Source: Pelolinea submarina
Lineage (GTDB): Bacteria > Chloroflexota > Anaerolineae > Anaerolineales > Anaerolineaceae
Assembly: GCF_003966975.1 (NCBI RefSeq)
Contig: NZ_AP018437.1
Span: forward strand, 930,001-994,000
Direction of reading: 5' to 3'
Length of the DNA: 64,000 bases
The position numbers and the translations under genes were made by a program. The notes beneath the pieces are model-generated. The model saw only the letters and a list, made by a program, of their open reading frames with translations, ran no database searches and was not told the DNA's origin. Below are positions 9,501 to 24,500 of this stretch, piece after piece. Each line of letters begins with the position of its first letter. Within the stretch, counting starts at the first letter, position 1.

Positions 9501-12500
9501 ACAAAGCGGGCGTTTCCAAGGTCAAAGATTTCATCGGCAAGAAATTCCCCTCTCTGGGGCAGGGCGGCAGCGCCACCCCGGCTTTCAGCGCTTCGCTGAC
9601 CTATACCGACCACGACAACAATGTCAGCGCCTCCATTCGCGAAGACGCGCTGGTGATCGCGGGCGGCGCGGTTACGGTTAATGCCTATGTCAATGACATG
9701 ATCGAGGTATCCTCCAAGGCGACCGTAGACTCCAAGAATGATAAGAAGAACCCGCGCAACAATAAGAATTATTCCGTCGCGGTGGCAGTGCTGGTCGGCA
9801 ACTATTCCAATAACGCGTTGGCGTATATCGGCGAAGATGCAGCCGTGATCGCCGGCGGCGATATCGTAGTACTGGCGGAAGCCAATCTACCTTATGAGAT
9901 CCAGTATCTGGAACTGAACGGCATCAGCGACATCGTCGATAAAATCAATACCAATTTCGGTATGCAAAACGGCTTGTTCACCTCCTTCGTACAGACCAAC
10001 GCACAGGGCACCAAGGCTTCCATTGCCGGTTCGGTGTCCGTTTTGACATTGAACACGACCTCGGACGCGTATATCGCGGACGGCGCGCTGATCAACCAGG
10101 ATTACCTGTTCACGGACGCGGACATTAACGCGGCCGACGATACCATCACAGTGGGCAGCGGCCACGGCCTGAGCAGCGGGGACGCGGTCGTTTATAACAA
10201 CGGCGGTAACACCTCGCAATCCCCGCTGGAATTCGGAAACGTTTATTATGTCATCACCGACGGCCTGGCAGCCGACCAGATCCAACTGGCCAGCAGCTAC
10301 GCCAACGCCATAGCAGGCATCGCCCTCAACCTGGCCAACCAAACGCTGATCGGTACGACCCACAGTCTGGCCAAGATCGGCGCGCACGGTTCGGTGACAG
10401 TCAAGGCCAAGAGCCTGGTGGAAACTGCGCACCTTTCCGGTGTGATCGGCATCAAGTTCTTCGGAACTTCCTCCGGCGGCACCGGCATCGGCGGCTCAGC
10501 CATGGTGCTAACAGAAAACAACGTGGTGACCGCACGCATCGCCGATTCGGCCCAGGTTTACGCTGAAGGCTTGATCGTTATTGCGGATTTGCGCACCTTC
10601 ACGGTGGTGATTGCGGAATCCGGCGGCGCGGCCGACTCCATCGCGGTCAATGGCAGCTTTGCTTACGTCAACATCAACAATGTCACCAACGCATTGGTGG
10701 ACGATGGCGCGCTTATCACGGTTTACCAGACCAATCTGGAAATCGCCAAAGAATATAAATGCCTGTTCAGCACCGAGGACAGTCTGTTCCAGATTCCGGA
10801 TTACGCGGTTTATATCGAAGAAACTCCGCTGATCCTGGACAGCGACGGCGACGGCGATGTGGACGAAGACGATGAGAACATCATCTCTGTAGACCCCGGC
10901 GTGGATCCTGACGACCCGAAGGACGACATCTACATCACCAACCTGACCACCTTGATCGGCGCGGAAGATGAATCAAGGCTCTATACCATCACCGGCGGCA
11001 TCGTCAAAGGTAAGAGCGTCGGCATCGGCGTTTCGGCTTCCATCAACGAGATCAACCGCAATACCCAGGTGATCGTCGGGCAGCCGGTGTTCCAGGCCGA
11101 TGAAGCGGTGGATGACGATGTGGTTGACCTGGGATACGCACACAATTTTGAAACCGGCGACGCGGTAATTTATTACAACGGCGGCGGCGTCAGCATTGAC
11201 GGCCTAACCAACGGACATACGTATTACGTGATCGACGACGGCACCACCACCATCAAATTGGCCACCAGCTATGACAATGCCATCAACGACATTGCCATTT
11301 CCGACCTGGACGGTTCCGATGCCAGCGGCAGCAGCCACTTCTTCGTGGCCGCGGGCGAGACGGTCGGTTCAGGCGAGATCTCCGGCAGCGGCGAAAGCAA
11401 ACTGATTGCCAAGAATGACGGCCTAATCGCAGCCGGTTCAATCGCCGCCGCCATCATCAGCAAACAGAACACCGGCGCTTCGCTCTCCGGCGCGGAAGCA
11501 TCCAACGGCGGCGGCAAGTACGGCGTGGGGCTATCCGGCAGCGGTACCATCAACACCATTGAAGACATCACCCAGGCTATCGTCAGTTTCGTGACGCTTA
11601 CCCTGGAAGATTTGGATATCGACGCGATCAACCTGTCCACCGTTGTGGGCGTCAGCGGCGCGGTCGCGCTGAACTTCACCGCGGCAGGCTCAACCTCCTT
11701 TGGTTTGGCCGGCGCCTTCGCGGTAAATGAGTTGGACTTGATCACCAAGGCCATCATCAACCAATCCAACCTGGCTTGCGGCGATCTGACCCTGGACGCG
11801 CTGAACGACGCGGACATCGTGGGGGTGGCGGCCAGCCTGACGGGTGTGGCCAACGGGCCGGGTATTGCCGGTTCGGTGACGGTCAACCAGATCAATGACG
11901 TGGCGATGGCATTTGTGCTCAACCAATCGGACGTAACCACCGATGGCTCCGCTTCCATTTCCGCCCACGACAACTCGCAGATCGTAGCGGTGGCCGGCGC
12001 AGTGGCATACGGCGGCAAGGCGCTCGGTTTGGGCGCTTCCGTGGCGGTAGACCTGATCGACAGCCAGATCCAGAGCGGCATCATGGATTCCGACATCAGC
12101 ACGGGCGATGTCCTTGTTTTGAATGCCATCTCCAATCCGAACATCGTTTCGGTAGCGGTGGCGGTCGCGGTTGCCAAAGGCGAAATGGCCCCGGCTATTT
12201 CTGTGGCGGTTTCGATGATCGATAATGAGATCGGCACGATCATTTCCGGCCAGAAGGCCGACGGCATCGTCAGCACCGGCGACGTGCACCTGACTGCTTC
12301 CAATGATCCGGACATCACGGCCGTTGCCGGCTCGGTGGGCGTTTCCACCAAGGGGCTGGGCGTGGGTCTTTCGGTCGCGTACAACGAAATTGACGATACC
12401 GTTACAGCCAGTGTCTACGGGACGGATATTTATGTAATCGACGGCAACCTGATCCTGGATGCCGAGCAAAAATCGGTCATTATCAGCATTGCGGCTGGCG

Positions 12501-15500
12501 GCGGTTTTGCCAACAAGGCAGCCGGCGCGGGTTCAGCCTCTACCAACACCATCTACACCACCACCAGCGCCTTTATCGACGGTTTGCTGGACGTCATCGC
12601 GGACGGCAGCGTGATCGTGTCGGCAGTAGATGAAGTGGACATCACCACCATCGCGGGCGGTGTGGCGATCGCGCAGAACGGCGCGATTGGCCTGGCGACC
12701 TCGATCGTGATCACGGACAGCACCACCGAAGCTTACCTGGGTTCCAACGTGCACGTGAACGCGCTGGGCAATCAAGGTCCGGTGATGGTGAACTCTGGTG
12801 ACCGGGATGACGACGGCAACCTGGAAACAGTGAGTTTCAAGGGCGTGGGCGTGCTGGCGGTTTCTTTCGAAGATATCCTCAGCGTGGCCGCGGGCGGCGC
12901 GGGCGCACAGAATCTGGCTGGCGGCGGTTCAGTGGTCGTGACGACGCTGGATGAGACCACCCTGGCGTACATCGGCGCGGGCGCGCTCATCAACGCAGTC
13001 AATATTTTTACTTCCGGTTTCGATGCTTCCACGGCAGTGGACGCGGGCGATAATAGTATCGATCTGGGCAGCGGGCAGGACTTCCACACCGGCGACGCGG
13101 TGGTATATCACAGCGGCGGCGCGGAAGATATCGGGTTAACGGATGGGGCAACCTATTACATCATCGTCGATCCGTTGGACGCGACCACGATCTATCTGGC
13201 CGATACGCGCGCGCACGCGCTGAACGGCACCGGCATCCTGACTCTCAGCAGCGCGTCTGGCGCTCAAACCGATTCCTTTACCTACTTGATCGGCAGCGGC
13301 CAGGGCGTGCTTGTATTCGCCTCCGACGATACCGACCTGGATATCGGCGCGGGCGGCTTGGGCATTGCCATCGAAGGCCTCGGCATCGGGGCGGGTGTGG
13401 ATGTCACCACCATTGAAAAGGATACTGAAGCGTATATCGACACCGGCGCCGTTGTTCGGGCAGCCGAGAATGTGAAAGTGCGCGCGGTTTCCAGCGAGAC
13501 GGTGCTGGGTGTTTCCGCAACCATTGCGTTCGCGGCCGAAGGCGCCAGCATTGCCGGTTCATCCAACGTACACGTTTATGATATTGACGTATTCTCCTAT
13601 ATCGCCAGTATGGCTACCGTATACGCCGGCGGCAACATCGCCGTGAGCGCAGACAGCAAGACCGGCGTGGATTTGATCGCCGGAGACGTGGCGATCACCG
13701 GCGAGGGCGTGGGAGTAGGCGCTTCAGTCGTTGTAGTGACCATCAATAAAAATGTAGAAGCATACATCAGCCTGTCAGCCGTTGTGGACGCCGAAGGCAA
13801 CGCGAACGCCATCACAGTGGCAGACGGCGGATTCGAGGTTGTTTACAACCCCGAAGATGACGACGAGACCGACATCACCGCACCGGATATTGAAAATAAC
13901 GAAGCCAACGACGAGTCCATCATCCGCAGCCGGCAATCCACACCCACAAGCACCACGATCAAGGGTATTGCCGTCACGGCCATCAACCGCGACGACATTG
14001 AAATGATCGCGGTGGGCGGGGCGGCCGGCATCGTCGGCGCGGGTATCGAACTCTCCGCAGCTGTAGCTGTTTTGGACGTTTCCACACTGGCATATATCAA
14101 CGACGGCGCGGCCATCAACACCAACGTAACCAACCCGAGCAGCGATCAATCCCTGTTGGTGGCGGCGGGCAGCGACCATTACCAGATGGGCGTGGCCGGT
14201 TCGCTGGCGATCGGCGCGGCCGGCATCGGCCCGGGCGCGCACGTAACCGTTTTGGATTACGAAACCAAGGCTTACATTAACGACGACGCCATTGTATACG
14301 TCGAGGGCGACATCCTGGTACGGGCTTACACCAGCGAAGATATCCTGTCCATCTCGATCAGTGCGGCCGGCGGTGGCGGAACACTCTCCGGCGCGGTATC
14401 CGTAGTAGAAATCACCAGCTTGACGCATGCGTCCATTGGGCAACGTGCCTTTGTGGACGCAGATGGCAATGTCGCCGTCGAAGCCAACGATATTACCGAC
14501 ACCGACATCATCGCCGGATCGGCCAGTGTCACCGGCGGCGGTCTGGGTGCTTCAATCGGTGTGACCTTGATCGACAAGGATACGCAGGCATACATCGGCG
14601 CGAACACGACTCTCAACGCGCGCGGCAACAGCAGCGCGACCCTCTCGGTTCCTTCCGGCGCGGCGGACGTTTCCGGCAGTTACCAGGATGAGGACGGCAA
14701 TTATTATTTCGAAGATATTCACGGTTTATCCATCCAGGCTTATTCGGTCGAAGATGTGTTTGCTGTGATCGCCAGCGGCAATTACAGCGGCGGCGGCATG
14801 ATCGCCGGCGCGGTAAGCGTTGAGGTCATCGACGCGGATACATTGGCCTTCATCGGCCCACTGGCAATCATCAACGGCAGCGTCAGCGGCGCAGCTAGCA
14901 ACCAACGCGTCAATATTTCAGCTCGCGACGATGTGGATGTATTCGTGGTGGCCGGCGTGCTGGTGGTAGGCGGCGGCATCACCGGCGGTGTGGACGTGGG
15001 CATCATCAAGAACGACACCTCGGCCCTGATCGCCAACGGCGCAACCGTGCAAGCCAAACAGGATATCGACATCAACGCCATCGCGGACAAGTACGTGGAA
15101 AGCTACGCCATCAGCGTGGCGGTCGGCCAGATCGGTATTGCCGGCGCGGTGGACGTGTGGTCGATCGGCGGCAACCTGGATTCGGATGCCATCGACAGCC
15201 TGCAGGCTAAAGATGAAGATGACGACGAAGATCCGGCTTACGGCTCGATCTACGAATTGGTCGACAGCAATTCATTGCTGCAGTACATTTTGGAAATGGT
15301 GAGCGGACTGGAAGGCGATACGATCGCTTCGGTCGATTTCGACAGCGCCTCGGGTGTGGACAGCAGCGAAGATACCATCAATTTCAGCAGCGATCACGGC
15401 TTTTATAATGGCCAGGCAGTTACCTACAGCAACGATGGCGGCACGGACATCGGCTTGACCGAAGGCAACATCTACTACATCATCGTGGTAAATGACACCA

Positions 15501-18500
15501 CCATCCAATTGGCGGAAACACACGCGGAAGCGGTGGCTTTCAACCCGACAGTCATCGACCTGACCGCTTCGGCTTCAGCCGAAACCCATACCATTACCGA
15601 GATCCCCGACAAGACCATCGACCTGGTGGGCGAGCAAGCTAACAACCGCGTGATCAACGCGACGGCCAACGGCGTCTTCGACCCAACCGACAGCGTGTCC
15701 GATGCTAACAACACCATTACACTGGAAGACGGGCATTCGCTGGCGGTGGGCGACTCGGTGGTTTACAGCAGTTCCGGCGAAGACCCCATCGGCGGATTGG
15801 CCAATGGCGAAACCTATTACGTCATTTCCGTGGATGGAGATATCATCCAGTTATCCACAACTTCCGGCGGCAGCGCCATCGACATTTCCCCGCTGACTAC
15901 GGCGGATGCCAGCGGCGTGCTGCACAGCTTCACCAACAGCGTGACCAAGGCGGTCAACGATACGACCGTTTCCAACGGTACTACAGCCAAGATCGGCAGC
16001 GCCGGCACCACCAACGCCGGACGGCACATCAGTTTGAATGCGCTGAACAAGATCGACATGCAAATCGTAAGCGGCGCGGGCGGATTGAGCATCAACGCCG
16101 GTGTGGGCGGCGCGGTGACCATCATCAGCCTGCACGAGAATGTCGAAACTTCCATCAACGGTACGCTGAGCGCGGCCAAGGTCGACAGCGATGGCGATAT
16201 TGCTTTGACTGCTTATTTAAATGAAGACGTGGACGGGCATGCCTATGCCGGTGCCGCGGGCATGGTCGGTTTAGGCGCGCAGGTCGTCATCATCAAAGAC
16301 ACCAGCACCGTTCTATCCACGATTGAAAGCGGCACGGAGATCATCAGCGCGGATGACGTTAGCGTCATCGCCAGATTGGACCAGGACTTCAGCGCCCAGT
16401 CCATCGGCGGCGCGGTGGGTATGGGCGCGGCAGGCGCTTCGGTGGCCTATGCCATTTCCGAAGGCAGCGTGACCGCCTCTGTAAACGATACCGCCCAGGC
16501 CGGACAAACAGACGGCGAGGATGTCGGCAATTTGCTGGTCAAAGTATTGGCCGACCTACTGGGTTCCTCCAATGCTATCGCGGTAGCGGCCGGTTTGGTT
16601 TCCGGTGCGGGCAGCGACGCCAAAGTGGACATCAAACCCACACTGAGCGCTTACATTGGCAAAGCCAAACTGAAAATCAAACATAATATTCTGGTATTGA
16701 ACGACTGCCAGGCGGACGCCAAAGCGGACAGCGTAGGCGCCGCGGGCGGTATCTACGGTTCGGTAGGGGTGGCGCTGGCAAAGGCCTATCTCACCCCGGA
16801 TATGGACACGTACATTGCTACAAACAGCGTGATCTCTTCGGGCGGCAGCATTCAGGTTGAATCAAGATTCAACGTGGAGGATGACCACTCGGCCAGCGCT
16901 AAACAAGCCAAAGCCTGGGCATTAGCCCCAACCGGTTCACTCATCGGCGGAACGGGCGCAGATGCGGATGCGATTGTCTCGCCTCTGATCGACACCTATA
17001 TCAGCACGACCACACGCATACAAGCGCTAACGGATATTAATATCCTCACCTATGCATACAGCAAAGCGGACGCGGGTTCGCTGGGTATTGCCGGCGGCGG
17101 TTTGGCCGTGGGCGCCAGTCTGGCGGATGCCACCACCAACGGCGTATTCAAGTCCTACTTCAGTGGCACGATCGCTGACAGCAGCGGAACGGGCGACGGC
17201 GCGGCCAACCTGACCATCCTGGTCAATTCCGTCAACGAAGCTTACGCGGACGCTTTAGCGGTGGCCGGCGGCATTGTTGCCGGGGCCGGCGCGGACGCAA
17301 CCGCAACCGCTTCACCTACCCTGGAAGCAACCATCAGCGACGGCGCGGTTTATCTGAGCGATGAACTGCTGATCCAGGCTTTCTCGGATTCCCTGGCGGA
17401 AGCGGACGCTCTGGGCGTGGCCGGCGGCGGTGTGACCGTGGGTGTGTCTTTGGCGGACGCCACCGTCAGCCCGGTGGTGAAGGCGAACATCAGCGGTACA
17501 TCTCATATTACCGCCGACGGCGGTATCATCCTGCGGGCGCTGCATAACCGCAACGCAGACGGCAGCGAAATTTCCGGCAACAAAGCCTGGACGCATGCTT
17601 CCGCTCCCGGCGGCGCTTTGATCGGCGGCAACGGCGCGGACGCTACTTCGATAGCCAACGCCAGCCTGGAAGCGGCCGTGAACTCGAGTGTGACGCTGGA
17701 AGCCATCGGCGCGAACATCCAGATCCTGGCTTTGGCTTATAACAACGCTTACGCCGAATCGGACGGCATTATCGGCGGCGGCGTGGCCGTGGGCGCCAGC
17801 CTGGCAGACGCCACCACCAATGGGACTTTCAAAGCTTATTTCAGCGGCACGATCGCTGACAGCACGGGTACGGGCGACGGCGCGGCCAACCTGACTATCC
17901 TGGTCGACTCGGTCAATATCGCTTACGCGAATGCTTTAGCGGTGGCCGGCGGCATTGTCACCGGCGCGGGCGCGGACGCGGATGCGACCGCTTCACCTAC
18001 TCTGGAAGCATATATCAGCGACGGAACGGTAACCCTGAGCGGTGAATTACTGATTGAGGCTTTCTCGGATTGCACGGCTGAAGCGGAAGCCCTGGGCGTG
18101 GCCGGCGGCGGTGTGACCGTGGGTGTGTCCCTGGCGGACGCCACCGTCAGCCCGACGGTGAAAGCCACCATCAGCGGCACATCCAATATTACGGCCGACG
18201 GCGGCATCGCCATCAAGGCTCTGCACAACCGCAACGCGGACGGCAGCGAAATTTCCGGCAACCAGGCGACCACGCATGCTTCCGCTCCCGGCGGCGCTCT
18301 GATCGGCGGAAACGGCGCGGACGCCACTTCGGTGGCCAACGCCAGCGTGGAAGCAGGCGTAGACATCGGCTCAACTTTGGAAGCCATCGACGGGACCATC
18401 CAGATCCTGGCTTTGGCTTATAACGACGCTTACGCGGAGTCGGACGGTATTATCGGCGGCGGTATCGCCATTGGCGCCAGCCTGGCGGACGCGACCGCGA

Positions 18501-21500
18501 ATGGCGCGACCAATCACAGCCTGAATTCCACCGAGGACAGCGACGATATCGACGATACCGACACCATCCGCGTAGAATTCGACCCGGTCGGCAATGTCAA
18601 CAGCAGCACCGACACCCTGACCTTCAGTACCAACCACGGATTTTCCAATGGCCAGAAAATCGTCTATTACGGAGCGGGCGGCCAAAATGTGGGCGGGCTG
18701 GTGAATGGTTGGACATATTACGTGATCGTAACCGGCGCAAAGACCTTGAAATTGTCGACCACTTCAGGCGGATCGGCCATCGACCTGACCGCATTGGATG
18801 CGGAAGACGTCATCGGCGTTACGAAGGCGCACATGGACGGAAACATCACCAACGCCGATTACCTGTATGTGAACGCCGACGCCACCAGCTATGCCAAATC
18901 GGACGCCAACGCGGTAGCCGGCGGGATCCTGGCCGGCGCGGGCGCTTCAGCGTACGCGGAGAGTTCACCGACTGTTTCCACCTCCATTGGTAATTCAGCC
19001 ACCGTTTATATTTCCAACGACATTGATATTTCCGCTACAGCGACCATCAATGCCGAAGCCTACGCCAACGGTGTTTCGGCCGGCGGTGTGGCGGTGGGTG
19101 TATCGGAAGCGGAAGTCTTGATCGAGCCCAGCATCACATCCTTCATCGGGACATCAGCCAGTATCACCGCCGGGCACGATATGAGCGGCAACCCCAACCT
19201 GACCTTTGACAACAACGAAAGCACCGGCGAGAACCGCATCATCCGCGATTCCGGCAGCTGGCTGGACGACAATTTTGCCATCGGCGATGTTATCCTGATG
19301 GAAGGCACCGGTACGAACGACGGCCGCTTCACCATTATCGACATCTCCGAGGACGGCAGGATCCTTTACGTTGATACGGATCACCCGTTCGACGATGAAA
19401 CCGCGACAAATGTGGGTATCGTCGCGGAAGTTTCCTGCAGCCTGGACGGCAGCCCCAGCTTAACGCTGGAATATGACGATACCAATGAGCTGAACAAAAT
19501 CACGCGTTCCAGCGGCTTGTGGGAGGACGACGGTTTTGCAGTGGGCGATGCCATTACCCTCTCCGGTTCAACCGCGGACAACAATGGCGATTTCTATATC
19601 CTGTCGATTTCGGATGATGTCATTTATCTGACCACGGATATCCAATTCACGGCTGAAACCAGCAGCGATCTGGTGATCACCACCGATTCGGTGCGCACCA
19701 TTTCCAATGATCCGACCCTGACCTTTGGGTACAACGAAAGCAGCGACAAGAACACCATTGTGCGCGACAGCGGCAGTTGGATCGACGATGGTTTCTCGGC
19801 AGGTGAATGGATCACGATCTCAGGCACGGAAAACAACGACGGCGAATACCTGATCTCTTCAATTTCCACCAACGGCCTGACGCTTTATCTGAACCCGAAC
19901 ACACCCATGACCTACGCCAGCGGCCAACACGGCACGGTTATGGTAGAAACGGGCGACCTGACCGTGGGCGCTTCGCTCTCCTATCCGGAAGGCGACTGCA
20001 CCGATGAGGACGGACGCTACTGCTCGGCTGTAGCGGATTCTTCCGCGGCCGGCGGTGCGTTGATCGGCGTCTATGCCACCACCAGCACCATCACCAACAA
20101 CAGCACCGTGCAGAGCACGATCCTGGATAACAGTGTTTTCAACCTGATCGGTAATATGCTGGTAGCGGCCATCAATAACAGCCAGACATACGCATACTCC
20201 AGCGGTAAATGGGGCGGCATTATCGCGGCCGGCGGTAACGTGGCCAAAGTGACCTCCAACGCCACCACCAACGCAATCTTGGGCTCAGACGTCAGCGTAA
20301 CAGCCGATGGCTTGTACATCTCGGCCTATGGCAGCGACGAAAACTACGCGGAATCCTTCTCCGGCAGCGGCGGTTTGATTTCCGGCGCGGCCGCCAAATC
20401 GACCACCGATAACAACAGCGTCACACGCGCCATCATCCAGAACAGCCCCGGCGATGCGGCCATCAACGTGGGTGATTTCTACATGACCGTCACCCATATC
20501 GCGGACTTCAACTCCAAAGCCGACACCACGCATGCTTCGGCGGTGGGTTTCAGCGGCGCGTGGGCGTACAACTACGTAGACGCTGTGGTCAGAGGCAATG
20601 TCGGCACGGGTGTGGATATCACAGCTGAAGACATCACCATTGACGTTTACAACTACATCTATAAGAACGAGATGCTGGATGACGACGACGAAACCATCTA
20701 CAACATCAAAGCCGGCGCCGGCGGTGTGATCGAAGGCAACGCGGCGGAAAGCAAGACGTATGTTGATAATTCCACCCAGGTGAATATCGGCGACAATACC
20801 GCTTTCACCGTTCTGGAAGACGCATACGGCAACGCGGGCACCATCCTCCTGGCTACCACCAATTACCTTTGGCTGTATGACCGTGTCAAACTGGACACCG
20901 GCGGCGTGATCGTCGGCGCGGGCGTGACCTCTTACCTGATCAACGATACCAACGAATCCAAGGTGACCGTAGGCGACGTGGACTTCACCAGCGCGGGCGA
21001 CATCACCCTGGCAACCGTTTCCTTTGCCTTCTTCGACGGCGAGGCATACGCGCGCACCTACGGTGTAGCCGGCGTGGCTATTGGCGACGCCATCGCACGC
21101 ACGCACGCGGATGAACTGGTTACGGTGGGTTCGGGCGCGACCTTCTTCGCGGAAGGCGACATCAACCTGCTGGCAGGCCAGAACGCGGCCGGCGCTTATT
21201 ACGACTTCCAGATCTCCACCAGCACCGACATCTGGAACGGCACGGCAGTGTGCGTGACCGACGCGGACGCCAAAGCGGAGATCTACATCTATAACACCAT
21301 CACGGTGGAATCAGGCGTGTTGATGGAGAGCGTGCGCGATATCAACGTGATCGCCCAACGTTACGGTAAATCCCTTCCGTATGGTTTTGCCAGCGGAAAA
21401 GATTGGGTATCTGAGTTGGGTGATGCACTGGCTGACGGCATCGACAGTTTATTTGGCAGCGATGGCATTTCAGCCGACATGAAGAATCAGGATACCACCG

Positions 21501-24500
21501 TGGAAGTCTACGCCGGAGTGGAGATTAACGGCACGCTGCGCGTCAGCATCCGCAACAAACAATACGTGACCATCTATGCCGACGAGAACGGCGATGTGGA
21601 CCACATCGTGGTTTCGGACGGCATTACCTATACACGCAAGATCGAATTCCTGCCGGACAGCCTGATCGCAGAACTGAACAACCTGAAGGAGCTGCTGGCG
21701 ATCTACAGCGGTGATTCCACCGCCAAGGCAGCTTACGAAAATGAGATCACACGCATCCGCTCCATCCTGGCCTCACTGGGTTTGGAAGATTCCAACGGCG
21801 ATTACATCGAGGAAGGTTCGGAGATCTGGATCATCGAACTGAACGACATCTGGGCGCAATCCGGCACCATCAACATCCGCGGCGATTATTTGATCGGTAC
21901 GGGCAACCTGGAAGCGCCGGGCGACACGGAAGTGGTCATTGAGAACTACACTTCCAACTACCTGCGCATCAACGACATCACCATCCCGGCAGAAGAAGGC
22001 GCTCAGGTTTTGTTGAACGGCGTATCCGTTTCCACTAACGCGGATATCACCAGCCTGAACTTGACCGACAAGCTGCCCGATGGCGCGACAACGGTGGATT
22101 TCGATCTGATCACCGGCGATAACACCGCGCCGACCATTACCATCAACAGTCATTTCGACGCAGGTGACCCGCAATACGCGGACCTGAGCGTCCACCATTC
22201 ACCGGACATCGAATTCTACGGCGATATTTCCAATGAAAGCGCCACAGGTGTGTTGAACGTGACCAGCGAAGCCGGAAACATCGTAGTCAAAGGCAACATT
22301 GAAGTAGGCGGTTCGGTCAACATCACCGCCAACGACGGTTCCTTCATGCAGTCCTACTCCGATTCCTGGTACAGTACCGGCACCACCCCCTCGGGCCAGT
22401 GGAACGCGGTTGCCAGAATCACTCAGGGCATTAAGATTGACTATCCGGATTCCCCCATTTGGAATTGGGAAATTGATGGTGTAAAAGTACTGCAATCGAT
22501 TATCAACCAGATCAACGCTGCCATCGAGATTAGCCGCACCAGATCCACCGGACAAGGCATTATCGCTTCCGGCATGGTTTGCCTGAGTGCTAACATCCTC
22601 AATATCAACGGCGTCGTACAAAGCGGCATCGCGGAATACACCCTCAACATTCCGACCACCGTATCCACTGAAATTGCGGAGATCAAGGCTTCCCGCATTG
22701 CCCAGATGAGCAGGGGCAACGACCCGGACGCGTTGAACAACAACAGCTATTATTACGAACTGGAATCCGTTTCAGGCAATATCAAGACATTCTACAACGC
22801 GGAACTTGACCGCATTGAACTGGAAGATGTCGAGATCAATGGCGGTTACGTTTCCTTATATGGGCGCATCCTCAGCACGGGTTCCGGCAAGATTAATGTA
22901 CTGGATAATTACGGCACCATCACCATCGTCAACCAGTCCAGCTTCACGCTGGTCACCAACGAATTGAATGCCGGCAATGGCGAACCCGGTACACTGGTGA
23001 TCACCGATCTGTCCTTCACGGATGACGACGGCAACGCCATCACCACTACCATCCAGCGTATCGATGGCGCGATCAGCATCACCCAGATCCATGCCGGCGA
23101 TACCACCCCGACTATCACAGTCAACTCAGGCCGCACGGCGACTTATACCCCCATGAACGGCTGGCGCTATAGCTGGATGACGGGCATGGATTACACTGTG
23201 ATCGAGACCTACGTCTACAAGAAATCCTCCTGGTGCGGAATCGACGCTTTCGCGAAAGATCCCGGTGACGATTACACCAAAGACACCGAGGTCAAAGACG
23301 CGCTCGCCAAGCTGCCGGGTGACTTCTATTACATCGACACCGCCGAGACCGATACCTATACATACGACTACACACGCTATACCACGGAAGCACGCACGCT
23401 GATCCTGGAAGATTGGGACAAGAGCTGCAAATGGTACGGCACCTGCACCTACTACTACACCCAGGTTTGGACGACCGGTTACCAGGATATTCACCGCCAC
23501 AGCATCGAAGCGGATTACCCCATCAGCATCGAATTTATCGGCCAGGACCAGGGCACGATCTCAGTTACATCTAATGGCGACGTGATCGTCAATGGTTCGA
23601 TCGACAACACCTCCGGCACGGTTACCATCGATGTTTATAAGGAAAGCAATAATACCGGCGGTTCCATCGAAGTTTCATCTTCGGCGACCATTTTTGCTAC
23701 CGATATCCTGCTGACAGCCTTTGACGGCATTGGCAGCCTCAGCCCGCTGCGCATCGACTTGACCGACAACGTGTCGGAAGTGCCCATCGGCGCCATTTCC
23801 GCTACAACCGTTTCCGGTAACATCAATTTACTGGATGATAGCGGATCGATCAAGTTGGGCACTATCAGTACCGGCAACGGGGACGTGACCATCCAGGCGC
23901 TGCACAACATTCTGATGAGCACGGCATCCGGTTCGATCGTGCGCGGCGGTTTGATCAACCTGACCTCGGATTATTCCTCCATCGGCAGCCTGGCGAACCC
24001 CATCCTGATCGATACCGGCGACGAAGAAGGCGACACTTTCTCGGCTTACGGCCCGGGAGGTGTTTACATCTCAGAAAGCGACGGCGACTTACGCCTGAAC
24101 CAGATCGAGTCGGTTGGCAATGTCTACGTACGGGTGGTCAATGGCGATTTGCTGGATGGAAATACCGTTGAAACGGTTGACCCGCGCACTTACGCTGAAT
24201 TGGTGGCTTTGTGGAATTCTCTGGGCCTGACGGATGCCGACGCGGCAGCCATCAGCATTCAGGAAACCACCGACGCCTACCTGCAGCAGTACGAAACCTA
24301 TTGGAAGTACCGCAATTCACAGGCCGACCCCAGCAGCTTTGATGAAGAACAGCTGTTCCTGGGGGCGGATGAGGAAAATTATTACCGCGTAGTGTTGGGC
24401 TATGACGACGCAGCCATCGCCGCACTGTTGCAGAAACGCCGCGACGAATACAGCCAATTGCATGGCGAATTTGGTTCGTACGGCGATAGCTATGATGAGG

